Of a DNA stretch of 64,000 bases, positions 8,703 to 17,201 are shown piece by piece (position 1 is the stretch's first letter; the number at the start of each line of letters is the position of its first letter). Made by a program: the position numbers and the translations under genes. A model generated the notes under the pieces. That model saw only the letters and a program-made list of their open reading frames with translations, was not told the DNA's origin and searched no databases. Origin of the DNA: Virgibacillus_F flavescens (GTDB lineage: Bacteria > Bacillota > Bacilli > Bacillales > Amphibacillaceae); assembly GCF_050574275.1 (NCBI RefSeq), contig NZ_CP192260.1, positions 496,001-560,000 on the forward strand, written 5' to 3'.

Positions 8703-9536
8703 TTATTTAAGTAGATTTTCGGTCGAAATATATTTAGACAACGCCTGCTGCATCGAACTAAATGTATTTACCTCCGTAAAGTTAATACCTAATGTTACCA
8801 TTGTCTGGGCAACTTCCGGACGAATTCCAGCTAAAACAGCTTCTACTCCCACTAATTCCAGTGATTGAATTATTTTAAAAATATAATGTGCCACCATCGT
8901 ATCAACAACTGCAACACCTGATAAATCAATAAATAAATGCGATAAATCACGTTTCGCCGATTCGCGCAATGCTGTTTGCAGTAAAACATCAGCCCGGTCC
9001 GTGTCAATCCCACCAATAATTGGTAATACTGCAAATCCATCCAGAATCGGGACAACTGGAGCAGACAAGGTTAAGAATTTTTCCTGCGCTTCATCCAATA
9101 CTTCTTTATATGATTTAACATATGCATTACTGTAAGTGTAAACTGCATGGTCCAATAGTGGATCAATTTTACGAATTAACTCAAAAATAGCTTCCGTTGA
9201 CAATTTGTTAGTCTTTCCAATCAGCTCAATATTTTTCCATATAATTTGTCGCACATTAGATGTACTTTTAAGTGATTCATCTAATGCAACACCATATCTA
9301 ATCGCTAGTTCCCCTGTCTTCTTGCCCCAAGCTGCAATTCGATTTGTGGCATTTTCTGGTTCCATTGCAAATGAATCTGCAATAATATGGATAATTTCAG
9401 CACGAATCTCTAAACCTTCTTCTGTATCATTTTTCTTATCTACTACCATTTCACGTGAAATATCGTACTTCATTTCTTCTATTTTATTTCCCACAAACCT
9501 AACCTCTTCAACTATCGATTGATTATTCAACGACAT
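8703..9536 (-). CDS. RsbR-type stressosome protein with STAS domain
   Basis: 277 aa. The N-terminal half (about 30-155) is an all-helical RsbR N-domain with a non-haem globin-like pattern. The C-terminal STAS domain (about 160-275) starts PVVPILDGFAVLPIIGGID. The two conserved threonines of RsbR proteins are visible in IDTDRADVLLQ and in VVDTMVAHYIF, the sites phosphorylated by RsbT in B. subtilis. It should therefore be a stressosome subunit feeding SigB or a similar pathway. It is an orphan copy: no rsbS, rsbT or sigB gene is adjacent. The start is ATG 9536 behind GGTGGG. Confidence 0.88.
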   Translation of the reverse strand: MSLNNQSIVEEVRFVGNKIEEMKYDISREMVVDKKNDTEEGLEIRAEIIHIIADSFAMEPENATNRIAAWGKKTGELAIRYGVALDESLKSTSNVRQIIWKNIELIGKTNKLSTEAIFELIRKIDPLLDHAVYTYSNAYVKSYKEVLDEAQEKFLTLSAPVVPILDGFAVLPIIGGIDTDRADVLLQTALRESAKRDLSHLFIDLSGVAVVDTMVAHYIFKIIQSLELVGVEAVLAGIRPEVAQTMVTLGINFTEVNTFSSMQQALSKYISTENLLK

Positions 9537-9712
9537 TTTGAGCCCACCTTACATAGGGTATTCTAACCAATTATATTATACTACATATACCGTTTATATA
9601 CACATAAGGATTTTAAGGCATGCTGCGTTTTCTGAAGCTGCGCAATATGTGACATTTTCTTTCATATATATTAGACTAACGGTAACAATAAAGAATTAAA
9701 GGTGGGATTTAA

Positions 9713-10066
9713 GTGACGGGACAAGATAAAAATTATGAACTGGCTCCAAAAACATGTTCAATCGAGAGGTTAATAACAGTTCCACAGGACATTAAAAAAG
9801 TCTTAAACGGTCAAAAGACGGCTACCCGCCGGAATGGCAGATACGCTGATGTTGGAGAAATCATGAACCTTGATGACAAGCATTTTGAAGTGACAAACGT
9901 TTATAAACAAACCCTTGGTGAGCTAACTGATAAGGAAGCTAACCAAGAAGGCTACGACACTGTTGAAGAATATAAACATTCCATTCTCTCGAATCATCCA
10001 GGCATGCCTTGGTTATCGAAGATGGAAGTATGGGTTCATGAGTTTGCACCAGTTAACAAGAATTAA
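9713..10066 (+). CDS. ASCH domain protein
   Basis: 117 aa, starting at GTG 9713 with GGTGGG about 8 bp upstream. The motif VLNGQKTATRRNGRYADVGE matches the ASCH/PUA-like fold (family pattern: VLxGxKTATRR followed by a hydrophobic GE turn). ASCH proteins are predicted RNA or modified-nucleoside binders, and one E. coli member hydrolyses N4-acetylcytidine. I cannot choose between these. It is monocistronic and ends in a shared terminator. Confidence 0.78.
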   Translation: MTGQDKNYELAPKTCSIERLITVPQDIKKVLNGQKTATRRNGRYADVGEIMNLDDKHFEVTNVYKQTLGELTDKEANQEGYDTVEEYKHSILSNHPGMPWLSKMEVWVHEFAPVNKN

Positions 10067-10126
10067 TAGAACTTGATGCATAATTATTAATGAAGAGGCA
10101 TGACACCAATACTTTAATTAAATTCT

Positions 10127-10165
10127 AATCCGAACGATCCATTTGGGGTCCGTTCGGATTATTTC
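10127..10165. terminator. Bidirectional terminator between the ASCH and GNAT genes
   Basis: A perfect 10-bp stem AATCCGAACG (10127-10136) / CGTTCGGATT (10151-10160) followed by ATTTC. It lies between convergent genes. Confidence 0.75.
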
Positions 10166-10191
10166 TATTAGACGCTTATAAATGTTTCCCC

Positions 10192-10683
10192 TCAGAGACC
10201 AGCAACATTGCTTCGTCGTTCCATTTGTACAACATCACGCCACACACCGTCCAGTTTTCCAATCCGTTCTTCGGTCCCAAGAACCCTGAATCCATACTTT
10301 TCATGTAATGCGAGACTGGTTTTATTTTCAGGGAAAATCCCTGACTTCAATGTCCAAAAACCATGATTTTCACTTTCTTTAATTATTTCTTCTAGAAGTC
10401 TGCTGCCCAAACCTTTGCCAGCACTTGCGAGCCGTAAATATATACTGACTTCTGCTACCCCAGCATACGCTTTTCTGCTTGATTTAGGGGTTAATGCTGC
10501 CCAGCCAATTACGTCGTTATATTCACGTGCAACTAACCGGCAAGTTGATATATGATCACGATCCCAAACTTCCCATTCAGGCGTCGTTGTCTCGAAGGTC
10601 GCGTTCCTTGTATCAATTCCCTCTTGAAATATTTCCAATACCTGTTCTGCATCCTTCTTCTTCATCTCATCTATTAAAATCAT
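10192..10683 (-). CDS. GNAT acetyltransferase, phosphinothricin-acetyltransferase-like
   Basis: 163 aa from ATG 10683, which lies 8 bp after the upstream stop. A longer frame would run through that upstream gene and is rejected. Features of the PAT group are the FQEGIDTRNATFET opening, VIGWAALTPKSSR, AEVSIYLRLASAGKGLGSRL (acetyl-CoA loop) and NKTSLALHEKYGFRVLGTEE. Members acetylate phosphinothricin, methionine sulfone/sulfoximine or unknown amines. It is the third gene of an operon with a DUF1648 membrane protein and a GntR regulator. Confidence 0.85.
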   Translation of the reverse strand: MILIDEMKKKDAEQVLEIFQEGIDTRNATFETTTPEWEVWDRDHISTCRLVAREYNDVIGWAALTPKSSRKAYAGVAEVSIYLRLASAGKGLGSRLLEEIIKESENHGFWTLKSGIFPENKTSLALHEKYGFRVLGTEERIGKLDGVWRDVVQMERRSNVAGL

Positions 10684-10691
10684 TGCATTAC

Positions 10692-11798
10692 CTACTCTCC
10701 TAGTAAAAATGGTATTCCGACTGCTCCTGCAATTATTACGATAATAAAAACCCATGATAACGGATGTGCCCAGTTATTGGTCCATCCCACCCCAAAACGT
10801 TTTTCTAAAAATATGGAAGGGTCATTTTTATTATAGTAAAACACCCCAAGCTTCCAGTATTGGTCGTCATCCCGATCGATTACACTCCCGTTGCCGCCAT
10901 CGGATATCTTAACTCTGCTTCCACCCTGACCTGTAGTAATCGACAGAAAAACTGCCCCGACAGTTACACCAATCCCAAGAACTAGCGGCGCTATGATTAA
11001 GACCTGCTGATTAATTGGAAAAACAAAGGATAATTGAATAATACAAAACAAGATTGCTATTGCGATACCTGTAATAATTATATATGCTGACCACCTTCGT
11101 CTGAAGATAACATTTTTTCGCATCGAATCTTCAGGATTAGCAGCACTTACTTGTTGTTTTACTTTACCTATCATTGTGTTAATAAATAGAAAAAGTAACG
11201 TTAAATAAACCTGCATGACTGGCATAACTAAAAGGGAACGGTACGATTTATCCGCCCAATTGGTTACATTTCCTTCGAAGTCGTATTGCATTGGAACTCT
11301 TTCTGGAATTTGATCGTAATAAGTAAAGGTTATATAAATAGAAACAAAAGCAATAATAAAAGAGACAATAAACCACAGATTGGAATATATCAGCTTCTGG
11401 TCACGAAACTTTGTATCTATAACCGTTACTTGCACTCTTATCCCTGCCCAATTTTCTTCCTTTTTCAACGATTTCATTTCCCGGTGAAATTTAAGGTATA
11501 TAAAAAAGCTGCCTATAATAAATATCCCAATAATAATAGAAAAAAGGATACTAATTATTTCCTCGTCTTTAAAATAAGTACCTGCACTTAGAAATATAAC
11601 GGTAATAATGATGCTCCATATTCCAGTAAGAGTCGCATACTGCTTTCTCATCGAATGCAGTTTAGTACTGTGGTATATTTCTTCAGGTATGGAAACACCA
11701 AAGCTTTCTGTCTTTCTTGTCCAAAACGGAATAAACATAAGTGAAATATACACGGGAATTAAAATTACTACCAGTAAAAAAATCATCGTACTATTCAT
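10692..11798 (-). CDS. DUF1648/DUF5808 multi-spanning membrane protein
   Basis: 368 aa with about eight membrane helices. The middle holds the DUF1648 motif DQIPERVPMQYDFEGNV..W. The C-terminal part holds a DUF5808 motif (YWKLGVFYYNKNDPSIFLEK and NWAHPLSW). Such proteins are regularly encoded next to YtrA-type GntR regulators in Firmicutes; B. subtilis SdpI is a smaller relative of the DUF1648 type that gives toxin immunity. Here the regulator's stop codon TAA directly abuts this ATG, so translation is coupled. The function is unproven; envelope-stress or immunity roles are guesses. Confidence 0.82.
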   Translation of the reverse strand: MNSTMIFLLVVILIPVYISLMFIPFWTRKTESFGVSIPEEIYHSTKLHSMRKQYATLTGIWSIIITVIFLSAGTYFKDEEIISILFSIIIGIFIIGSFFIYLKFHREMKSLKKEENWAGIRVQVTVIDTKFRDQKLIYSNLWFIVSFIIAFVSIYITFTYYDQIPERVPMQYDFEGNVTNWADKSYRSLLVMPVMQVYLTLLFLFINTMIGKVKQQVSAANPEDSMRKNVIFRRRWSAYIIITGIAIAILFCIIQLSFVFPINQQVLIIAPLVLGIGVTVGAVFLSITTGQGGSRVKISDGGNGSVIDRDDDQYWKLGVFYYNKNDPSIFLEKRFGVGWTNNWAHPLSWVFIIVIIAGAVGIPFLLGE

Positions 11799-12194
11799 TT
11801 ACCTCTCTCCTTCACTTTTACTAAAACTATGGAAGACTTCCCTGCATAGCTCTATAAATTCATCTTCTCTGACATCCCGGCAAATTGATTCCGCAATAAT
11901 TGGATGTAATTTGTTCTTTAAATTTGAAATATAAGCTTCATTAGCAATGGCTACACCTTCAGGATTTACCACTACACCTTTTTGCCTGTGAATAAGAATA
12001 AACCCTTCCTGTTTTAACTGCTGGTACGCTTTATTGACCGTATGAAGGTTGATTCCAATATCGGCTGCCATTGATCTGACGGATGGTAAACCTTCACCTG
12101 GCACAATCTCTTTTTTTGCTATTCCTGCAATAATTTGATTTTTTAATTGTGTGTATATAGGTTCTGTTGCTTCAAAATCAAGATTTATATACAA
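11799..12194 (-). CDS. GntR family regulator, YtrA type
   Basis: 131 aa. A winged helix (about 10-75) contains PIYTQLKNQIIAGI, GEGLPSVRSMAADIGINLHT and NKAYQQLKQEGFI, and is followed by the short helical effector tail of the YtrA subfamily rather than a large ligand domain. Start TTG 12194 is chosen because GAGGGTGG lies 6 bp before it and no ATG is available nearby. It heads an operon with a DUF1648 protein and an acetyltransferase, and a palindrome overlaps its promoter, so it likely represses its own operon. Confidence 0.85.
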   Translation of the reverse strand: MYINLDFEATEPIYTQLKNQIIAGIAKKEIVPGEGLPSVRSMAADIGINLHTVNKAYQQLKQEGFILIHRQKGVVVNPEGVAIANEAYISNLKNKLHPIIAESICRDVREDEFIELCREVFHSFSKSEGER

Positions 12195-12226
12195 ATTGAA
12201 CCACCCTCTTAATTGAATGTATGTTT

Positions 12227-12264
12227 GTTATATTAAGTATATAACAGTTATTACATAAAAACAA
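12227..12264 (-). promoter_or_regulatory. Promoter and palindromic operator of the GntR operon
   Basis: On the minus strand, TTGTTT (12259-12264), a 17-bp spacer and TATACT (12236-12241). The -10 lies inside the palindrome GTTATATtaagtATATAAC (12227-12245). An inverted repeat over the -10 suits repression by the GntR protein encoded just downstream. Confidence 0.65.
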
Positions 12265-12395
12265 AATTAATTCGAAACAAATAAATTGATACAATCCCTA
12301 GTGATCTGCTATGATTACTAGAAATAAACGTTAAAATAAGAATTTTCTCATCAATTAGAATGAATGATTACTACCGCAATCGGGAGGTTTTAATG

Positions 12396-13340
12396 ATGAC
12401 AGAAAAAGTGTATGTAATTCATGAAAATAAGGAATGGACAGTACATTTAACGAATCGACTGGATGAACTAAATCTACCTTATGAAGAATGGCATTTAGAT
12501 AAAGGAACAATTGATTTAACTTCCACTCCTCCAGAAGGAGTTTTCTATAACCGGATCAGCGCCTCCTCCCATACTCGTGGTCATAGGTTTGCTCCCGAAT
12601 TAACGGAAGCAGTATTAGCGTGGCTTGAGCACCATGGTCGTAAAGTAGTTAATGGAACTCGTGCATTACGGCTGGAAGTAAGCAAAGTGAATCAGTATAT
12701 GGCTCTGGAAGCGGCCGGTGTGCGCACACCAAAGACAGTTGCGGCCGTCGGGAAGGAACAGACGATCAAAGCTGCTGAAGAATTGGGTGTCGATTCTTTT
12801 ATTACAAAACATAATCGCGCTGGAAAAGGTCTTGGGGTTCAGTTGTTCCATTCAGTCGAAGCATTACAAGAGTATCTTGAAGGTTCATCCTTCGACCCAT
12901 CAATTGACGGCATCACGCTTATCCAGGAATATATAAAAGCTCCTGAACCGTATATAACTCGCTGTGAATTCGTTGGGGGAAAGTTTGTTTACGCCGTTCA
13001 GGTTGATACCTCAGAAGGGTTTGAACTATGCCCTGCTGATGCTTGTAAAATAGAAGATTTATATTGTCCTGCCGGAGAAGAAGGCTCAGAAAAGCCAAAA
13101 TTTCAAATTGTCCCGGACTTTCATGATCCTATTATTAAAAAATATGAAGATTTCCTCAAACAAAATGATATTCAAGTAGCAGGCATTGAGTTTATATATG
13201 ATCAGAATGGTGACATTTTCACCTATGACGTAAATACAAATACAAATTACAATTCTGATGCTGAGTCACAGGCAGATAAGTACGGCATGCTTGAACTCGC
13301 AAAATATCTAGGTGCTCAATTAAGTAACGTTTACCAATAA
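12396..13340 (+). CDS. ATP-grasp ligase, RimK-like
   Basis: 314 aa. ATG 12396 is preferred over ATG 12393 because GGGAGG is then 8 bp away. The ATP-grasp domain spans about residues 95-300: NGTRALRLEVSKVNQYMAL, VDSFITKHNRAGKGLGVQLF (phosphate-binding loop), TLIQEYIKAPEPYITRCEFV, and the metal-binding DVNTNTNYN. These enzymes form amide bonds between a carboxylate and an amine through an acyl phosphate. RimK-type members add glutamate or make peptides; the substrate here is unknown. The gene appears monocistronic. Confidence 0.82.
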   Translation: MTEKVYVIHENKEWTVHLTNRLDELNLPYEEWHLDKGTIDLTSTPPEGVFYNRISASSHTRGHRFAPELTEAVLAWLEHHGRKVVNGTRALRLEVSKVNQYMALEAAGVRTPKTVAAVGKEQTIKAAEELGVDSFITKHNRAGKGLGVQLFHSVEALQEYLEGSSFDPSIDGITLIQEYIKAPEPYITRCEFVGGKFVYAVQVDTSEGFELCPADACKIEDLYCPAGEEGSEKPKFQIVPDFHDPIIKKYEDFLKQNDIQVAGIEFIYDQNGDIFTYDVNTNTNYNSDAESQADKYGMLELAKYLGAQLSNVYQ

Positions 13341-13380
13341 AGAAGAATCCCCTGCATTAAATTGGGTACTGAAGCCATCC

Positions 13381-13485
13381 TTATCCTGCGCTAAGTAAGA
13401 GGCTCGACATTCGCCTTAAGGTGCGCCACGTATATTCGAAGATGCGAGATGGATGATCCACCTATTTCGGACCATAAGTCACTTC
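13381..13485. repeat. Dispersed intergenic hairpin repeat, copy B (partial)
   Basis: Only the right half of the element is recognisable: CGCCTTAAGGTGCG, then CACGTATATTCGAAGATGCGA and the flank GATGATCCACCTATTT, as in copies A and E. The left arm and most of the core are missing or diverged, so this looks like a decayed copy. Confidence 0.7.
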
Positions 13486-13489
13486 TGAC

Positions 13490-13522
13490 CCCACCCTTCT
13501 GCTTCGAAGGTGGGTTTTTTTG
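13490..13522 (+). terminator. Terminator downstream of the ATP-grasp gene
   Basis: CCCACCCTTC tgctt CGAAGGTGGG followed by seven T. It sits just after repeat copy B and before mnmH. Confidence 0.85.
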
Positions 13523-13651
13523 CCTCCTGCTTTTCAAATTATGATAAACTTGTAGATACACCGAAACGAAATTAATTTTATATAAATGGATAAATGGCAA
13601 TACTGGACATGTTGTTAGAACAGTATGTATTGCAAAAAAGGGGTAATAAGA

Positions 13652-14707
13652 ATGGTTCACGATATTTCGTTAGAAGGATTGTTCGAACTGAAAGAAAAAG
13701 AAACCCATACAATGATTGATGTTCGTTCACCAAAAGAATTTGAAGAAGCTACAATACCAGGCAGTATCAATATTCCAATTTTTAATAACGACGAACGCGC
13801 CGAAGTGGGAACAATTTATAAACAAGTTGGACCAAAAGCTGCCAAAGAACGCGGTCTGGAAATTTTTTCGGCAAAGCTTCCAGAGTTCATCAAAACATTT
13901 GAGCAAATAAACACATCGAAAACTGTCTTCTGCTGGCGTGGTGGAATGCGAAGTAAAACTGCAGCAACTGTTCTTGAGCTGATGGGAAATAAAGCGTTCC
14001 GGTTAAATGGCGGAATTCGCTCATACCGACAATGGGTGGTTCGTACGCTTGAAAACTATGAACTAACCTCAAAAGCATATGTATTAAATGGTAATACGGG
14101 ATCAGGTAAAACCATTCTTTTGGAAAGGCTTAACGAGAACGGCTATCCAGTACTCGATTTAGAAGGCATGGCCAGCCATCGCGGCTCGATTTTTGGACAA
14201 ATTGGATTGAAACCGAGTAATCAGAAAAAATTTGAATCGACATTAGTAGATCAGCTAATGAAACATCAAAACGCTCCCTACTTATTTATGGAAGGCGAAA
14301 GTAAACGAATTGGTAAAGTGACAATTCCTGAATTTTTATATAACCATAAAGAAAATGGAGTTCAAATTTTTATTAATTTGCCGATAGAAGAACGCGTTAA
14401 TAATATCATAGAGGATTACCAGCCATGGAATTCTCCGGAAAAGTTCATAGAAGCATTCAACTTAATTAAAAAACGAATTCATACACCAATCGCGAAAGAA
14501 ATACACGACTATTTACTAAGCGAGGATTATAAACCAGCAGTTAAATTATTGCTTGAATATTACTATGACCCCCGTTATGAGCACGCAGCTGAGGGATATT
14601 CAGAAGATAAAAAAATTATGATTAACGCTCCTTCAATTGATGATGCCTTTCGTCAAATTCAGGAATTAATAAAAGAAAGAACAAAGAAACAGCAAAAACT
14701 TTTGTAG
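13652..14707 (+). CDS. mnmH: tRNA 2-selenouridine synthase (MnmH/SelU/YbbB)
   Basis: 351 aa, starting at ATG 13652 behind AAGGGG; the frame upstream of it lacks a site. The N-terminal rhodanese domain (about 5-125) carries the catalytic Cys in VFCWRGGMRSKTAA. The C-terminal P-loop domain has NGNTGSGKTILLERL (Walker A, near residue 150). MnmH replaces the 2-thio sulfur of the tRNA wobble uridine with selenium, through a geranylated intermediate, using selenophosphate from SelD. No selD is in the window. The DUF188 gene follows 16 bp downstream and is probably co-transcribed. Confidence 0.93.
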   Translation: MVHDISLEGLFELKEKETHTMIDVRSPKEFEEATIPGSINIPIFNNDERAEVGTIYKQVGPKAAKERGLEIFSAKLPEFIKTFEQINTSKTVFCWRGGMRSKTAATVLELMGNKAFRLNGGIRSYRQWVVRTLENYELTSKAYVLNGNTGSGKTILLERLNENGYPVLDLEGMASHRGSIFGQIGLKPSNQKKFESTLVDQLMKHQNAPYLFMEGESKRIGKVTIPEFLYNHKENGVQIFINLPIEERVNNIIEDYQPWNSPEKFIEAFNLIKKRIHTPIAKEIHDYLLSEDYKPAVKLLLEYYYDPRYEHAAEGYSEDKKIMINAPSIDDAFRQIQELIKERTKKQQKLL

Positions 14708-14723
14708 ATTGAGGTGACACCAC

Positions 14724-15164
14724 ATGACAATATTAATTGATGCTGACGCTTGCCCAGTAAAAGACAGCGTTACTTCAATCGCTGCCGATGCACAAATTCC
14801 TGTCATACTCGTAAAGAGCTTCGCACACTTTTCACATGGTGACGAAGCAGCTGGTGTCGAAACTGTGTATGTGGATACTGGAGCAGATTCAGCAGATTTC
14901 CGCATCATGCAGCTTGCTAAAAGCGACGATATTATTATTACACAGGACTATGGCCTAGCTTCGCTTGCACTAGGTAAAGGATGTATAGTCCTGCACCATA
15001 AAGGGTTTGAATATACCCAGGAAAACATTGACGAGCTTTTACATACCCGTTACACGAGTGCCATGGCTAGAAAAAGCGGCAAGCGCACTAAAGGACCCAA
15101 GGCGTTTACTGAAGAAGATCAACGGAAGTTCAAAGATCTGCTGTTACGAAAGATTACTAACTAG
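14724..15164 (+). CDS. YaiI/YqxD family protein (DUF188, UPF0178)
   Basis: 146 aa. The family signature is intact: [12 protein letters not shown] at the N-terminus, [16 protein letters not shown] in the middle and [16 protein letters not shown]. The acidic residues resemble those of PIN-like nucleases, so a metal-dependent RNase role has been proposed for the family, but it is untested to my knowledge. It lies 16 bp after mnmH. Confidence 0.88.
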   Translation: MTILIDADACPVKDSVTSIAADAQIPVILVKSFAHFSHGDEAAGVETVYVDTGADSADFRIMQLAKSDDIIITQDYGLASLALGKGCIVLHHKGFEYTQENIDELLHTRYTSAMARKSGKRTKGPKAFTEEDQRKFKDLLLRKITN

Positions 15165-15559
15165 AATGCCAGATTCAAACTAAACGTTTTGCAGAAAATA
15201 GAGATCATACCCTTGGGGATGGTCTTTATTTTTGCCAAAAAATATCCTTTCGATATTTTTTATCAACCCATATTGTCTTCGATTACCTTCTTTATTTTTA
15301 AAACGATGACCCTCTCCCTATCTGTGTCGATATCACAACACTTCCTACATATTTAATTACATATTTTGTCAATATACATTATTTTATAACTTTTCTTGAC
15401 AAGAATAGCCAATAATACCTACATTTTCCAATTTTTTCTAACTTGCCCAACATATTCTACATAAGATTTCCCAGGAAATAAACAAACCTATCAGACTATG
15501 TCAGATTTTGAATTTGTTTGCTATATTTGAATAGTCAGAAAAAAACAAGGAGGAATTTT
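15165..15559. other. Long AT-rich intergenic region before the protease gene, with a terminator
   Basis: The left end holds a terminator for the mnmH unit (AGATCATACCC ttgg GGATGGTCT, 15202-15224, then TTATTTTT). The rest, about 330 bp, is AT-rich and likely carries protease promoters. The best candidate is TTGACA (15396-15401), an 18-bp spacer, and TACATT (15420-15425). No structured RNA is evident. Confidence 0.55.
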
Positions 15560-17140
15560 ATGAAGTGGAAACCATTAGTAGCGTCACTAGTTTTAGGTAC
15601 TAGCATCATCTCCGGAGGTTCTCTTGCACATGCCGAAACAGGAACTTCTATCGATAAAAGCGTAAATGGTCCTCAGTTTGTGAAAAAGAACTTCCAGGCA
15701 CCAAATGTAGTTTCAAAGAAAGCTGTACAAGCATTTTTTAAAGAAAATGCGAAAGAACTAGGTATTGATTCTAAGAAAGATTTACAATTTATAAAAGTAG
15801 AACAGGACGACCTCGGTATGAAGCATTACACCTATCAGCCGGTCGTTGAAAATATTCCAGTTGCCAATGCCAGGGTTATTGTGCACACGGATAAACACGG
15901 CAATGTGACATCAGTAAATGGAAACTTCCATAATGATGCACCTTCAAAGTTAAAACAACAACGTGAATTAAATAAAAATGAAGCAATTGATCATGCCTGG
16001 AAACACATTGATGTAAGTCGTAAAGAGGCAGATCAAAAAATTAAATCTATAAAAGGCAGTGACTTCGAGACACTTACCGAAACTAGTAATCTCGTAGTGT
16101 TGGAAGAGGATGGTGAATATACGTTAGCTTACCATGTAGAATTACAGTTTTCCGAGCCTTATCCAGCAAACTGGCAAGTATATGTGAATGCTGAATCTGG
16201 TGAAATTTTACAGTCTATGAATGTTGTAAATGAGGCGACAGGAACGGGGACTGGCGTGTTAGGTAATACAAAATCATTAAATACTTACTATACAAATAGC
16301 ACATACTATTTATATGACGTAACAAAATCAATGAATGGAGTTATAGCAACTTTTGATAACTATAATGGTTCCTCATTGCCTGGATATTACGTAACAGACA
16401 GCGGCAATACGTTCAATAGTGAACGACAAAAAGCAGCAGTAGACGCGCATTATTACGCTGGACAAGTTTTCGATTATTATTATAATACATTTGGCCGTGT
16501 AAGTTACGACAATCAAGGTTCTGATATTGTTTCTACTGTTCATTATGGCAACAACTATAACAACGCAGCATGGACAGGAAATCAAATGATTTACGGTGAT
16601 GGCGACGGGTCCACATTTACTTACCTGTCTGGAGCAAACGATGTGGTTGCCCATGAGCTTACACACGCAGTAACCGATACTACCGCAGGATTAATTTACG
16701 AATCTCAGTCCGGCGCATTAAACGAGTCATTCTCTGACGTATTTGGATTTTTCGTAGATTCAGAGGATTGGTTAATGGGTGAAGATGTATATACACCTTA
16801 TCAATCCGGCGATGCACTTCGTTCGATGTCTAACCCAAATGCTTATAATCAGCCAGATCACATGAACGAGTATCAAAATTTGCCTGTTACACGTGAAGGT
16901 GATTGGGGTGGCGTACACATTAACAGTGGTATCCCTAACAAAGCAGCATATTATACAATTAATAGCTTAGGGATTTCCAAAGCTCAAAATATTTATTACC
17001 GTGCGTTAACAGTTTACCTAACACCAAATAGTGATTTCTCTTATGCACGAGAAGCATTAGAACAGTCAGCAAACGATCTGTATGGTGCGTCAACAGCAAA
17101 TGCCGTATCCCAAGCATGGAGCAATGTCGGCGTATACTAA
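15560..17140 (+). CDS. Thermolysin-like M4 neutral metalloprotease (bacillolysin)
   Basis: 526 aa preproprotein. ATG 15560 is the true start: AAGGAGG lies 7 bp before it and it opens a clean signal peptide (MKWKPLVASLVLG to SLAHAE). An FTP/PepSY propeptide runs to about residue 225, and the mature enzyme begins near ATGTGTGVLG. The zinc site is DVVAHELTHAVTD (HExxH) with the third ligand in GALNESFSDVFG. The proton donor His is in GGVHINSGIPNKA. It is a secreted, calcium-stabilised endopeptidase with preference for bulky hydrophobic P1' residues. It is monocistronic with a GGTACC-containing terminator. Confidence 0.95.
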   Translation: MKWKPLVASLVLGTSIISGGSLAHAETGTSIDKSVNGPQFVKKNFQAPNVVSKKAVQAFFKENAKELGIDSKKDLQFIKVEQDDLGMKHYTYQPVVENIPVANARVIVHTDKHGNVTSVNGNFHNDAPSKLKQQRELNKNEAIDHAWKHIDVSRKEADQKIKSIKGSDFETLTETSNLVVLEEDGEYTLAYHVELQFSEPYPANWQVYVNAESGEILQSMNVVNEATGTGTGVLGNTKSLNTYYTNSTYYLYDVTKSMNGVIATFDNYNGSSLPGYYVTDSGNTFNSERQKAAVDAHYYAGQVFDYYYNTFGRVSYDNQGSDIVSTVHYGNNYNNAAWTGNQMIYGDGDGSTFTYLSGANDVVAHELTHAVTDTTAGLIYESQSGALNESFSDVFGFFVDSEDWLMGEDVYTPYQSGDALRSMSNPNAYNQPDHMNEYQNLPVTREGDWGGVHINSGIPNKAAYYTINSLGISKAQNIYYRALTVYLTPNSDFSYAREALEQSANDLYGASTANAVSQAWSNVGVY

Positions 17141-17145
17141 CTAAA

Positions 17146-17178
17146 AAAACCGGACGGTACCAGGTACCGCCCGGTTTT
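17146..17178 (+). terminator. Terminator after the M4 protease gene, containing a GGTACC palindrome
   Basis: Stem AAAACCGGaCGGTAC / GTACCGcCCGGTTTT with a CAG loop, followed by TTGTTGTTTTTTG. Its apex contains the GGTACCAGGTACC unit that recurs at 20858, 24250 and 27110. Confidence 0.8.
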
Positions 17179-17201
17179 TGTTGTTTTTTGTCGAATCTTA
17201 G

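Noticed and set aside
8703..9536. Sulfate transporter or anti-sigma antagonist because of the STAS domain
   Set aside because: No transporter helices; the N-domain and both conserved Thr sites match RsbR.
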